In this document: piece after piece, positions 1 through 6,475 of the stretch
How positions within the stretch are numbered: the first letter of the stretch is position 1
Layout: the number at the start of each line of letters is the position of its first letter
Assembly (NCBI GenBank): GCA_946997275.1
Contig: CAMPUN010000069.1
Coordinates: 1 to 6,475 of the forward strand
Origin: an uncultured Porphyromonas sp.
GTDB lineage: Bacteria; Bacteroidota; Bacteroidia; Bacteroidales; Porphyromonadaceae
Length of the DNA stretch: 6,475 nt
Direction: 5' to 3'
Translations under genes and position numbers: made by a program
Notes under the pieces: model-generated
Databases searched by the model: none
What the model was told of the DNA's origin: nothing
Seen by the model: the letters and a program-made list of their open reading frames with translations, nothing else

Positions 1-1943
1 TCCCAGCGCTGTGTCATCATGAGGCACCAAGCGATGAGCGGATAGAGCGTGTCGGGGTGCTCGTCCTCAAACTCGCACTGCAAGAGCAGCGGGAGCGCCT
101 TGTCGTAGATACGGAGCTTCACATAGAGCACGCCGAGTAGTCGCAAGATAGCGAGCGAAGGCCGCTCCGCTTCTGCCTGCTGGCGCACCTGCTCTAGTAG
201 TGAGATGGCGAGCATCGGCTGCTCCATGCGGTAGAGGATCTGTGCGATAAAGAGCGGGCTCGTGTCTCCCGAGAGTAGCTGCGGAGGGATCTGCTGCATG
301 ACGAAGTAAGCCTGCATGTACTTCTGCTCCTCGTAGTAGGTCTGCGCAAGGCGGTACATGAGTTGGGCACGAGCCTCAGGCTCTGAGGTGCGTCCCAGCT
401 GAAACTGTATGGCTGCCTGCTCGCCTGCATACTCTTTCGTCTGGACGCAGTAAGCGCGCAGTAGGTCGAGATGCTTGTCGCAGAGTTGCTCCGATTGCGC
501 CTGTGCAAAGGGATTGGGCTGGCCAAAGTGCATCATGAAGGGTGTCTTAGCAGCCACCTTTGCCTCAATAAAGGTGAAGATGCGTGCCAGCTGGCAGATG
601 TAGCCTTGTAGCGCTTTCGTATAGTCGTCCGCCTCCAGCGTCCGTCGCTCTTGTGGACGGATGTAAGGGGTGCGGTTGATCACGTTTTCCATTGCTAGGA
701 CGCCCTGAGAGATGCCTTGTAGCACCTGTCCAGGCAGTTGGCTAATCCTAAAGATGGAGCCGTAGAAGTCTATGTCTACCTGCTGGAAGATGGACTCCCG
801 CAGTAGCGTCATGATCTGATCCTCGCCGAGCTGGTACTCATTGCTAAACTGAGCCATCACGGCTCCCAGCGAACTGTGCTGCAGGTCAAAGGGAACTAAC
901 CAATGCGCCTCATCTTCAAAGAAAGGTCCCTGCAGGAGCGAGCTAGTCGCAAAAGCGTTGACATCGAAGCCACGAGCCACGAGACGCTTCAATGCTTCGT
1001 AGCCCTCCTGCACATCGCCCACGAGAGGGAGGAGCTCCTCCTCATCACCGAAGACACTCTCGAAGGTGGCTGGCTCCTCACTGTCGCCCGTCGAAGAGAT
1101 GATCTCCTGAAAGCGCTGCTGGAACTCTGGGCTGTTGAAGCGTCCGAAGAGCTTCTGCACATACTCCACCACTTGTGGCGTGTACTTCATGCGGAGGCGG
1201 TGGCTCCAGATCATGTCGTACTCCTCGAGGGTAATCGCCTCGCTGATCTGCTGAGGCTTGTAGGGGAGCTGCTCCTCATAGAGCGCCAGACGGCTACTGT
1301 ATAGTTCGCCGACGAGGAGCACTCCGACGACGGCACGAATGCGCACCATCGTCTGTTCGCCTCGTGTCTCCATCAGCTTAGCGAGTAGCCAGCAGAGCTT
1401 GCCCCAGTGCCACGAGCGTAGCAAAGCTAGGGTGACAGCCGTGAGAGCTGCCTGCTGTATGTAATCGTCTAGCTGGTCTAGCGCGGTGGCCACCTCGTCG
1501 CTCCACTCCTGCGTATAGAGGAGCCCCATCGTGAGGCGCTTGACCAGTTCGTCGTAGCGTGGCCGGTCAACCGTTGCGAGGTTCGACTGGAGCGTCAGTT
1601 GCTCGACAACCATTGCGAGTCCTCCATTGTCTAGCAGTAGAGCGTAGTAGTTTGATTGCTTCTCGTATTGAGGCGACTGAGCCACCAACTCCGTATCTCG
1701 TAGCGCATCGGTCACCTCGTAGAGCGTCCGGAGCAGGTAGCTGTAGTTCGTCACCAGCTCAGGGTCTTGTATCGGAGACTCTAGGTATTGTAGCATCGTC
1801 TCTAGGATACGCTTTGCCGAGTGGTAGCGGTCGCGCTGCTCCACGGGAATACGCACGTGAGACTGCATCTGCTCGCCTAGTAGCTTGACCGCTTGGGCGA
1901 TCTGATGCTCAGAGATGAGCCGGTAGATGTCGTCTGTAACCAT
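1..1943 (-). CDS. Long alpha-helical protein with C-terminal TPR-like repeats (3' end outside window)
   Basis: Reading the minus strand from the ATG at 1943 gives 647 codons with no stop, running off the left edge, so the protein is C-terminally incomplete. I do not recognise residues 1-500: they look soluble and helix-rich (many Leu, Gln, Glu, Ala), with no signal peptide or evident membrane segment. An acidic stretch lies near 284-304 (GDSEEP, GDEEELL). From about residue 525 the pattern becomes TPR/SEL1-like: helix pairs around RAQLMYRLAQTYYEEQKYMQA (525-545), IAQILYRMEQPMLAISLLEQ (566-585) and LAILRLLGVLYVKLRIYDKA (597-616), with a further one beginning near 631. Such repeats usually mediate protein-protein contacts; the partner is unknown. 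The start is chosen because it sits 20 bp after the mutase stop codon and is preceded by an AT-rich TTATTAT tract, typical of Bacteroidota starts without a Shine-Dalgarno. Co-transcription with the mutase is likely. A cytoplasmic location is inferred. Several smaller frames at 194-526, 903-1304 and 1559-1888 are shadows of this gene. Confidence 0.85.
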   Translation of the reverse strand, partial: MVTDDIYRLISEHQIAQAVKLLGEQMQSHVRIPVEQRDRYHSAKRILETMLQYLESPIQDPELVTNYSYLLRTLYEVTDALRDTELVAQSPQYEKQSNYYALLLDNGGLAMVVEQLTLQSNLATVDRPRYDELVKRLTMGLLYTQEWSDEVATALDQLDDYIQQAALTAVTLALLRSWHWGKLCWLLAKLMETRGEQTMVRIRAVVGVLLVGELYSSRLALYEEQLPYKPQQISEAITLEEYDMIWSHRLRMKYTPQVVEYVQKLFGRFNSPEFQQRFQEIISSTGDSEEPATFESVFGDEEELLPLVGDVQEGYEALKRLVARGFDVNAFATSSLLQGPFFEDEAHWLVPFDLQHSSLGAVMAQFSNEYQLGEDQIMTLLRESIFQQVDIDFYGSIFRISQLPGQVLQGISQGVLAMENVINRTPYIRPQERRTLEADDYTKALQGYICQLARIFTFIEAKVAAKTPFMMHFGQPNPFAQAQSEQLCDKHLDLLRAYCVQTKEYAGEQAAIQFQLGRTSEPEARAQLMYRLAQTYYEEQKYMQAYFVMQQIPPQLLSGDTSPLFIAQILYRMEQPMLAISLLEQVRQQAEAERPSLAILRLLGVLYVKLRIYDKALPLLLQCEFEDEHPDTLYPLIAWCLMMTQRW

Positions 1944-1963
1944 ATAATAATGTGTACCTGCTC

Positions 1964-3715
1964 TTAGATACTTAGCTGCTCACGTATCGCCTGGATGCGA
2001 TCACGGAGTAGTTGCTCGGGATTGTCGCAAGCGGGATCGGAGCCACGCTTGTAGGTGACTCCAATGTAGTACTTGATCTTAGGCTCCGTACCTGAGGGAC
2101 GTATCGAGAGGACCGTCCCGTCCGCCGTGTGGTACTGTAGCACATTGCTGGTCGCCGGCATCTTAATCGGGAATGTCTCGCCACTCTTGAGGCACTTACC
2201 CTCGAGCGACAGATAGTCTAGTATCTTCACCACGGGACTGCCCGCCAGCTCCTTCATCGGGTTGGAGCGGTAGTCGACCATCATCTGGCTAATCTCCTGA
2301 GCACCCTTGATGCCCTTGCGCACTACGCTAATGCCCTGCTCGAGGAAGTAGCCATGCTCGTAGTAGATCTTCTCCAGGAGCATATCAATGGTCAAGCCCT
2401 TGTCCAGAGCCCACGCCGTCAACTCTGCAAAGATAGCGCAAGCCGACACCGAACTCTTGTCTCGTACGAAAGTCTCCCAGAGGTAGCCGTAGCTCTCCTC
2501 GCCACCACCTATGTAGCGGCGCTTGCCCTCCTGCTCGCGGATCTCGTTGGCGATCCACTTAAAGCCCGTGTAGCAGTCCATGCACTCTACGCCGTAGTCC
2601 TTGGCAATGGCGGGAATCAGCTCCGTGGTCACAATCGTCTTGACCACAAAGTCATCGGGACGCAGGTCGCCCAGCTCCTTGCGGCGGGCTATCGTGTAGT
2701 AGGTCAGGAGCGCGCAGATCTGATTACCATTGATCAGGTGTAGCTCGCCCTGCTCGTTGCGTACAGCGACACCGATGCGATCGCCGTCGGGGTCACTTGC
2801 TAGGACTAGGTCAGCGCCCGTAGCCTCGGCACGCTCTATCGCCAGCTTCATAGCTGCCGGCTCCTCGGGATTCGGTGAGACGACCGTGGGGAAGTTGCCA
2901 TCGATCACATCTTGCTCTGGCACATGGATGATGTTCTTGAAGCCAAAAGCTTCTAGCGCACGAGGTACGATGCGTACGCCAGTACCATGAATAGGTGTAT
3001 AGACGATCCCCATATCACGATGACGCTCTACCGACTCAGGTGAGAGCGATAGGGTACAGACGTCGTGGATGAAGCGGTCGTCCATCTCGGCACCGATCAT
3101 CTCGACGAGTGCTGGATTGCCCTGCCACTTCACTTGATCAATGTCTGTGATGCTCTTCACCTCATTGACGATAGCCTTGTCGTGCGGGGCGATAATCTGA
3201 GCACCGTCGCTCCAGAAGACCTTGTAGCCGTTGTACTCCTTGGGATTGTGCGAGGCAGTCACCATGACGCCACTCTTGCAGCCCAGCTGACGGATCGCAT
3301 AGGATACCATCGGGGTAGGGCGCAGCGCATCGTAGAGGTAGACCTTGATGCCGTTTGCCGTGAGCACGTCGGCCGTTGTCTGAGCGAAGAAGGGGCTGTT
3401 GTTGCGCCCATCGTAGCCGATAGCTACGGAGATCTCTTCGCCAGCGAAGCACTGCAGGAGGTAGTTCGCCAAGCCCTGCGTAGCCATGCCGACGGTGTAT
3501 TTATTCATGCGGTTGGTACCAGCGCCCATGATGCCTCGTAGGCCGCCCGTGCCAAACTCTAGTACTTGGTAGAAAGCCTCCACGAGAGGTGTCTTGTCCT
3601 CAGACGCAAGGAGAGCCTCTACTTGCTGACGTGTCTCACTGTCGAAAGCGGGAGCGAGCCACTGCTTGGCACGCTCCTGTGCTTGCTGTATAAGTTCGGG
3701 TGATAAAGTTGCCAT
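1964..3715 (-). CDS. Phospho-sugar mutase (phosphoglucomutase/phosphomannomutase family, PgcA/PGM2-like)
   Basis: Complete 583-residue enzyme of the alpha-D-phosphohexomutase superfamily, which interconverts hexose 6-phosphates and hexose 1-phosphates through a phosphoserine and a bound 1,6-bisphosphate. All four signature sites are visible: the phosphoserine loop TASHNP with Ser155 (codon 3251-3253), the Mg2+ loop SDPDGDR (307-313; Asp308, Asp310, Asp312), the sugar-specificity loop GGGEESYG (403-410), and the C-terminal phosphate-binding RPSGTEPK (539-546). An N-terminal EFGTGGLRG (53-61) and the length fit the roughly 580-residue branch that includes Bacillus PgcA and animal PGM2, rather than the shorter (about 450-residue) bacterial ManB/AlgC or GlmM types. 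Substrate choice among glucose, mannose and pentose phosphates cannot be settled from sequence; glucose is most likely. It is cytoplasmic and expected to feed nucleotide-sugar and polysaccharide synthesis. The start codon fits the family N-terminus. The TPR-like gene follows after 20 bp with no terminator between, suggesting an operon. Confidence 0.96.
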   Translation of the reverse strand: MATLSPELIQQAQERAKQWLAPAFDSETRQQVEALLASEDKTPLVEAFYQVLEFGTGGLRGIMGAGTNRMNKYTVGMATQGLANYLLQCFAGEEISVAIGYDGRNNSPFFAQTTADVLTANGIKVYLYDALRPTPMVSYAIRQLGCKSGVMVTASHNPKEYNGYKVFWSDGAQIIAPHDKAIVNEVKSITDIDQVKWQGNPALVEMIGAEMDDRFIHDVCTLSLSPESVERHRDMGIVYTPIHGTGVRIVPRALEAFGFKNIIHVPEQDVIDGNFPTVVSPNPEEPAAMKLAIERAEATGADLVLASDPDGDRIGVAVRNEQGELHLINGNQICALLTYYTIARRKELGDLRPDDFVVKTIVTTELIPAIAKDYGVECMDCYTGFKWIANEIREQEGKRRYIGGGEESYGYLWETFVRDKSSVSACAIFAELTAWALDKGLTIDMLLEKIYYEHGYFLEQGISVVRKGIKGAQEISQMMVDYRSNPMKELAGSPVVKILDYLSLEGKCLKSGETFPIKMPATSNVLQYHTADGTVLSIRPSGTEPKIKYYIGVTYKRGSDPACDNPEQLLRDRIQAIREQLSI

Positions 3716-3819
3716 AGTTCTATTGTGTCGTTAGATTTGTTGTGGATTTGTAGCGAGTGGTCAGAAGGCGCACCATATACCGAAAATGGCTTGCACTAGC
3801 TCACCTCTCGCAGTAGGAG

Positions 3820-3827
3820 CAAAGTTA
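3820..3827 (-). promoter_or_regulatory. Candidate Bacteroidota sigma-70 (-7) box for the mutase operon
   Basis: On the minus strand this reads TAACTTTG, an exact match to the Bacteroidota -7 consensus TAnnTTTG. It lies about 105 bp upstream of the mutase ATG, which would give a leader of roughly 95-100 nt. A good -33 TTTG is not present at the expected spacing; the closest match is TCTG, ending 15 nt upstream of the box. The call therefore rests on the -7 box and its position only. Confidence 0.45.
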
Positions 3828-3856
3828 GCAAAATAAGCGATACAGAGTAGCGCATA

Positions 3857-4052
3857 CCGAGGAAATTCCCAATAGCTCGGTGGAAAACGAACTTTCCCCA
3901 CGGAACCGGGAAATGAAACTTCGGAAGAATGAAATGAAACTTCGGAAGAATGAAATGAAACTTCGGAAGAATGAAATCAAAGTTCCGAAGAATTTTCCCA
4001 CTCCTCCGTGGACAATGGACGTTTTCAACGGAGAAAAGATAAGTTTCCTACG
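3857..4052. repeat. Imperfect palindromic (MITE-like) element with arms of about 48 bp around a tandem-repeat core
   Basis: The arms 3857-3904 and 4005-4052 are inverted repeats about one dyad axis (paired positions sum to 7909). In the inner 29 bp (3876-3904 against 4005-4033) I count 22 of 29 pairing positions, including GAAAACG (3883-3889) with CGTTTTC (4020-4026) and CCACGGA (3898-3904) with TCCGTGG (4005-4011). Further out, AGGAAA (3860-3865) pairs with TTTCCT (4044-4049) in the same register. GGGAAA (3908-3913) and TTTCCC (3994-3999) pair two bases off register. There is no ORF, transposase or clear target-site duplication. The arrangement resembles minisatellite-bearing MITEs such as BrickBuilt of Porphyromonas gingivalis, but identity with any named element cannot be judged here. 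Alternatives are a plain intergenic palindrome repeat or a cruciform or protein-binding site. Confidence 0.6.
3910..3993. repeat. Tandem repeat: four copies of a 21-bp unit
   Basis: Copies at 3910-3930, 3931-3951 and 3952-3972 are identical and share the core ATGAAACTTCGGAAG. The fourth (3973-3993) differs at three positions, all G/C swaps (3978, 3982, 3986). There are no spacers, so this is a minisatellite and not a CRISPR. Each unit contains CTTC-G-GAAG, a small self-complementary motif. The 21-bp period equals seven codons, which keeps accidental reading frames open on both strands. Such arrays commonly vary in copy number between strains by slippage. Confidence 0.95.
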
Positions 4053-4102
4053 GAGGAATGACTTTGGAAAGCATCCCTTTTTGTCGCTTGTGGAGTGATT
4101 TT

Positions 4103-4122
4103 GGGGCTGGTGGAAGAGCCCC
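4103..4122. other. Small stem-loop (6-bp stem, 8-nt loop)
   Basis: GGGGCT at 4103-4108 is complementary to AGCCCC at 4117-4122 with an 8-base loop. It lies 3' of the larger stem-loop in the surface-protein transcript. Neither strand has a T-run right after it, so it is not a canonical terminator. It could be an auxiliary 3' hairpin or chance. Confidence 0.3.
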
Positions 4123-4133
4123 CGCACAAAGCA

Positions 4134-4169
4134 GTAGCCCCACCCGGCACGAGGACCGAGTGGGGCTAC
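4134..4169 (-). terminator. Probable terminator or 3'-end hairpin of the T9SS surface-protein gene
   Basis: GTAGCCCCAC (4134-4143) and GTGGGGCTAC (4160-4169) form a perfect 10-bp stem. After one mismatch it extends by three further pairs (4145-4147 with 4156-4158), leaving an 8-nt loop. It begins about 40 nt past the stop codon of the upstream surface-protein gene. On the minus strand the following bases are TGCTTTGTG, so the U-tract is poor. Bacteroidota terminators often lack a long U-run, but Rho-assisted termination or simple 3'-end protection is also possible. Confidence 0.6.
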
Positions 4170-4207
4170 GAAGCGTGTGAAGCTAAAGCTCCGTGTATAG
4201 CTTATTG

Positions 4208-6475
4208 CTAGAGGATCAGTCGGAAGGTACGTACCGCGCCTGCCTTGTGGGCTGCGACGATGTAGATACCAGACTGGAGCTGCTCAGCGATAATCTGCTC
4301 AGGCTCGGTGATCTGGTAGCGACCTATCTGAGCCCCGCTAGCTGTGTAGAGCTCGACGGTCTCACCCTGTAGACCCATCACGAGGATACCTTCAGGTGTA
4401 GCTATGACACGTGCGGTCTCGCCGTCGATGGCGTCGATAGCCGTAGCCTGTGGGGTGACGATGATGAGCTGCTCAGAGCAGAGTCTCGTCTCGCTCTGAC
4501 GCGCTGTGATGGTCACACGGTAAGCGGTCTGCTCGCTAAGATTGGCGAACGGTAGCGTGATGCGACCATCCTGTAGCGTAGGCGGAGCCTGGAGTGGAGA
4601 GAGTTCGCCTAGCGGCGAGCCGTCAGCAGCGATGCTGATGATATCGACAGCCTTAGTATTACCCTCCTTGTCCACCTTAGCCAGCTCGACCATATAGCTC
4701 TCAGCCTTGGCAATCGTAGCAAAAGAGATAGCGAAGCTCTGAGCCTGCAGTGAGCCTGCGACGAGCTTAGCATCTAGCTTACCATCGATAGCCTGAGTCG
4801 TGAAGGTGGTCTTACCCTGAGCGACCGTCTGCAGAGCGGGCATGATGGTCGCCTCGACGGTGACCTCATAGCGTGTACCCATCTGTAGCCCCTCGAGGGT
4901 GGTGTAGACGTAGCCGTCACGAAGCTCTAGCGAGCGGAGTTGCTGCGTAGGATCGAGACGCATCGTCTGCGTCGCACTAGCGTCAGCACCTGCAGGACGA
5001 TAGCTTACGGTGTAGCTCACCTGCGTGGGGAGTGCCTGCCAGCGTACCTGCGCTGTGGTCTCGGTCGTTGCCATCACCTCGAGCACTATCTGCTCCTTGG
5101 CGGGCTTTGCAGAGGCATCCTGCTTGATGTGCAGGTTGTCCATTGCAAAGTAGCTAGGCGCATAGCTGTCGCTCGACAAGATGGAGAACTTGAGCGTCTT
5201 GACCTCGCCGAGAGAGGAGAGGTCGACCCACTTCCAGTCGTTGACCACTTCGCGCTTCTTATTGCGATAGTCGATGAGTGGTACCTCGACCTTCTTACCA
5301 TTGTCAGCCGTGATGGTCACGATAAAGAAGCTACCCTCCTCAAAGGCGGGACGACCGAAGTTCTTGTCGCCCTTGGTAGCAAAGCTCTTGACCCAGGCCG
5401 TGTTCGTCAGATAGACACCCTCGAGCTGAGCCTTGCGGTCGTTACTAGGCATAACCGTGACAACGGGGTTGTAAGTACCCCATTCAGGATTGTCACCTGG
5501 GCAGTAAGCCACGGCATACTGCTTGGAGTGACCCTCCAGCTCCTGACCACCACCGACGACGTTGTTATACTGTTGTGTCAAGTCGCCCGTGTAGGTCGTA
5601 TCAGCACTAGCTGCTAGGGCAAAGCCGCTCCAGCTCTTCCACTCAGCATTGTAGTTGTTTGAGAAAGCAAACGAGCCACTACCGAAGGGAGCCTTCTGAC
5701 TGTAAGGCTCTTCGCTAGCGAGTGGCTCCTCCTCAAAGGTTGCCACCATCGCCTCGCCGTGTAGTCCATTGACGTAGACATAGACGCTCTCAGTAACTTG
5801 GCTACCAGCAGCGTCCGTCACAGTGACACTGTAGCGTGTCGTCTGCGTAGGAGCTACGGAGACAGTCTGTAGCGAGTCGCCCTGTGACCACTCGTAGCTA
5901 TAAGGTGCCACACCACGGATCACCTCAGCCGTCAGCTGAGCCTGCTGCCCGAGATTGATGCTTACGGGAGCGATAGCGAGCTGCATGGCGAGGGCGTCGC
6001 CGTTGTAGTCATCGATCCATAGCTTACCACGGCTCTCGAGGGTCACCTCACGGATGTCGCCTCTCTGAGCGAGGTCTACGTATGCCCACTCCTGCTCAGT
6101 AGCGGGGAGTGTGATACGTGTACCACCATCGATGCGCATATAGACGGTGCGATCAGCCATGAGCGAGAAGCCTCGTTGTGGTATCTTGCCCTTAGAGTTG
6201 GTCACGGTGATAGTCACCTTGTCGCCCGCCATCTCAGCAATCTGATTGAGTGAGCGGGTGAAGTCCTCGACGACCTTGACTCCTACGAAGCTATTGGTCC
6301 CTGAGTAGACGACATCACCCTCTATGGTGCGGTTGTCTTTCTCAAAGGTAGCCACTCGCGTAGGCATATAGCTGGTAGTAAAGGTAAAGAGGAGCTCAGG
6401 CTCGGCATCCTTATTATTGAGCGTACCGTGGAGGAGTCCATAGACCTCATAAGTGGTCTCAGGCTCTAGCCCCAT
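4208..6475 (-). CDS. Multi-domain surface protein with DUF4465, Fn3-like repeats and T9SS C-terminal sorting domain (5' end outside window)
   Basis: C-terminal 755 residues of a secreted protein. The ATG at the window edge begins GLEPETTYEVYG, the closing strands of a fibronectin type III-like domain, so it is internal and the true start lies upstream. Visible domains: Fn3 remnant (about 1-35); a VATFE-initiated beta-rich module (40-166); a PKD/Ig-like domain (168-236, with YSYEWSQGD and TRYSVTVTDAAG); a DUF4465 module (243-450, with YLTNTAWVKSF, GDKNFG, WKWVDLSSLGEV and YFAMDN); two Fn3-like domains (about 461-561 and 566-677); and a type A T9SS sorting domain (678-755, with VELYTASGAQIGRYQI and QSGIYIVAAHKAGAVRTFRL). 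T9SS cargo crosses the outer membrane and is usually anchored to surface lipopolysaccharide after sorting-domain cleavage. No catalytic domain is visible, so adhesion or glycan binding is inferred only. TAG is followed one codon later by an in-frame TAA, and then by a stem-loop. Confidence 0.92.
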   Translation of the reverse strand: MGLEPETTYEVYGLLHGTLNNKDAEPELLFTFTTSYMPTRVATFEKDNRTIEGDVVYSGTNSFVGVKVVEDFTRSLNQIAEMAGDKVTITVTNSKGKIPQRGFSLMADRTVYMRIDGGTRITLPATEQEWAYVDLAQRGDIREVTLESRGKLWIDDYNGDALAMQLAIAPVSINLGQQAQLTAEVIRGVAPYSYEWSQGDSLQTVSVAPTQTTRYSVTVTDAAGSQVTESVYVYVNGLHGEAMVATFEEEPLASEEPYSQKAPFGSGSFAFSNNYNAEWKSWSGFALAASADTTYTGDLTQQYNNVVGGGQELEGHSKQYAVAYCPGDNPEWGTYNPVVTVMPSNDRKAQLEGVYLTNTAWVKSFATKGDKNFGRPAFEEGSFFIVTITADNGKKVEVPLIDYRNKKREVVNDWKWVDLSSLGEVKTLKFSILSSDSYAPSYFAMDNLHIKQDASAKPAKEQIVLEVMATTETTAQVRWQALPTQVSYTVSYRPAGADASATQTMRLDPTQQLRSLELRDGYVYTTLEGLQMGTRYEVTVEATIMPALQTVAQGKTTFTTQAIDGKLDAKLVAGSLQAQSFAISFATIAKAESYMVELAKVDKEGNTKAVDIISIAADGSPLGELSPLQAPPTLQDGRITLPFANLSEQTAYRVTITARQSETRLCSEQLIIVTPQATAIDAIDGETARVIATPEGILVMGLQGETVELYTASGAQIGRYQITEPEQIIAEQLQSGIYIVAAHKAGAVRTFRLIL

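Larger units (their letters stand above)
3716..4207. other. 492-bp intergenic region between mutase and T9SS surface-protein genes
   Basis: No credible gene on either strand. From low to high coordinate it holds the mutase leader (3716-3819), a candidate minus-strand promoter box (3820-3827), a palindromic element with a tandem-repeat core (3857-4052), an unremarkable spacer (4053-4102), a small stem-loop (4103-4122), and a strong stem-loop (4134-4169) just past the stop of the surface-protein gene. The leader shows no riboswitch I recognise and only a weak CCAT/ATGG dyad near 3772-3788. Confidence 0.8.

Noticed and set aside
1944..1963. Independent promoter or terminator between the mutase and the TPR-like gene
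   Set aside because: Only 20 bp, with no stem-loop and no TAnnTTTG box; the simplest reading is co-transcription.
3065..3541. 158-codon plus-strand frame, and a similar one at 2354-2743
   Set aside because: Both are antisense to conserved mutase motifs and have no independent support.
3910..3993. Possible CRISPR array
   Set aside because: The repeats are directly contiguous with no variable spacers, and there are no cas genes nearby.
3880..4098. 72-codon plus-strand frame with three MKLRKNE repeats
   Set aside because: Same artefact on the opposite strand: a 21-bp unit keeps frames open on both strands. No family features are visible.
3825..4127. 100-codon minus-strand frame with four FFRSFIS repeats
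   Set aside because: It is an open frame created by the 21-bp tandem repeat. It spans both palindrome arms, the candidate promoter box and part of the spacer, and shows no plausible start signal or recognisable domain.
4940..5617. 225-codon plus-strand frame
   Set aside because: It lies entirely antisense to the well-supported DUF4465/Fn3 region and its product shows no domain features; it is a codon-bias shadow.
6473..6475. ATG at the right edge as the true start of the surface protein
   Set aside because: The following residues are the end of an Fn3-like domain and there is no signal peptide, which a T9SS substrate requires. The codon is an internal Met.

Overview
The window most likely comes from a Bacteroidota chromosome, probably Porphyromonas or a close relative. 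The evidence is a cell-surface protein with a type IX secretion (T9SS) C-terminal sorting domain and a DUF4465 module, a TAnnTTTG-type promoter box, and no strong Shine-Dalgarno sequences. The genus is an inference; nothing here identifies a species.

All three genes lie on the minus strand. In transcription order (high to low coordinates) they are: (1) the C-terminal 755 residues of a large secreted multi-domain adhesin-like protein (4208-6475, entering from beyond the right edge), ending in a T9SS sorting domain; (2) a 492-bp intergenic region (3716-4207); (3) a complete phosphoglucomutase/phosphomannomutase-family enzyme (1964-3715); (4) 20 bp further on, a long alpha-helical protein with TPR-like repeats at its visible C-terminal end (1-1943), which runs off the left edge without a stop codon. 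The mutase and the helical protein look like one transcription unit. The surface-protein gene is probably separate, because a strong stem-loop (4134-4169) follows its stop.

The most unusual part is the intergenic region. It holds a roughly 196-bp imperfect palindrome (3857-4052) with arms of about 48 bp around a core of four 21-bp tandem repeats (3910-3993). This architecture resembles a minisatellite-bearing MITE or another non-autonomous palindromic element. It ends about 30 bp upstream of the best promoter candidate for the mutase operon. The other notable point is a second, shortened DUF4465-like module inside the surface protein, upstream of the recognisable one.

The genes do not form an evident shared pathway. 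The mutase would supply hexose-1-phosphates for envelope polysaccharide or glycogen metabolism, the helical protein has no assignable function, and the surface protein belongs to the T9SS cargo set. I see no defence system, CRISPR array, integrase, transposase, tRNA or rRNA.
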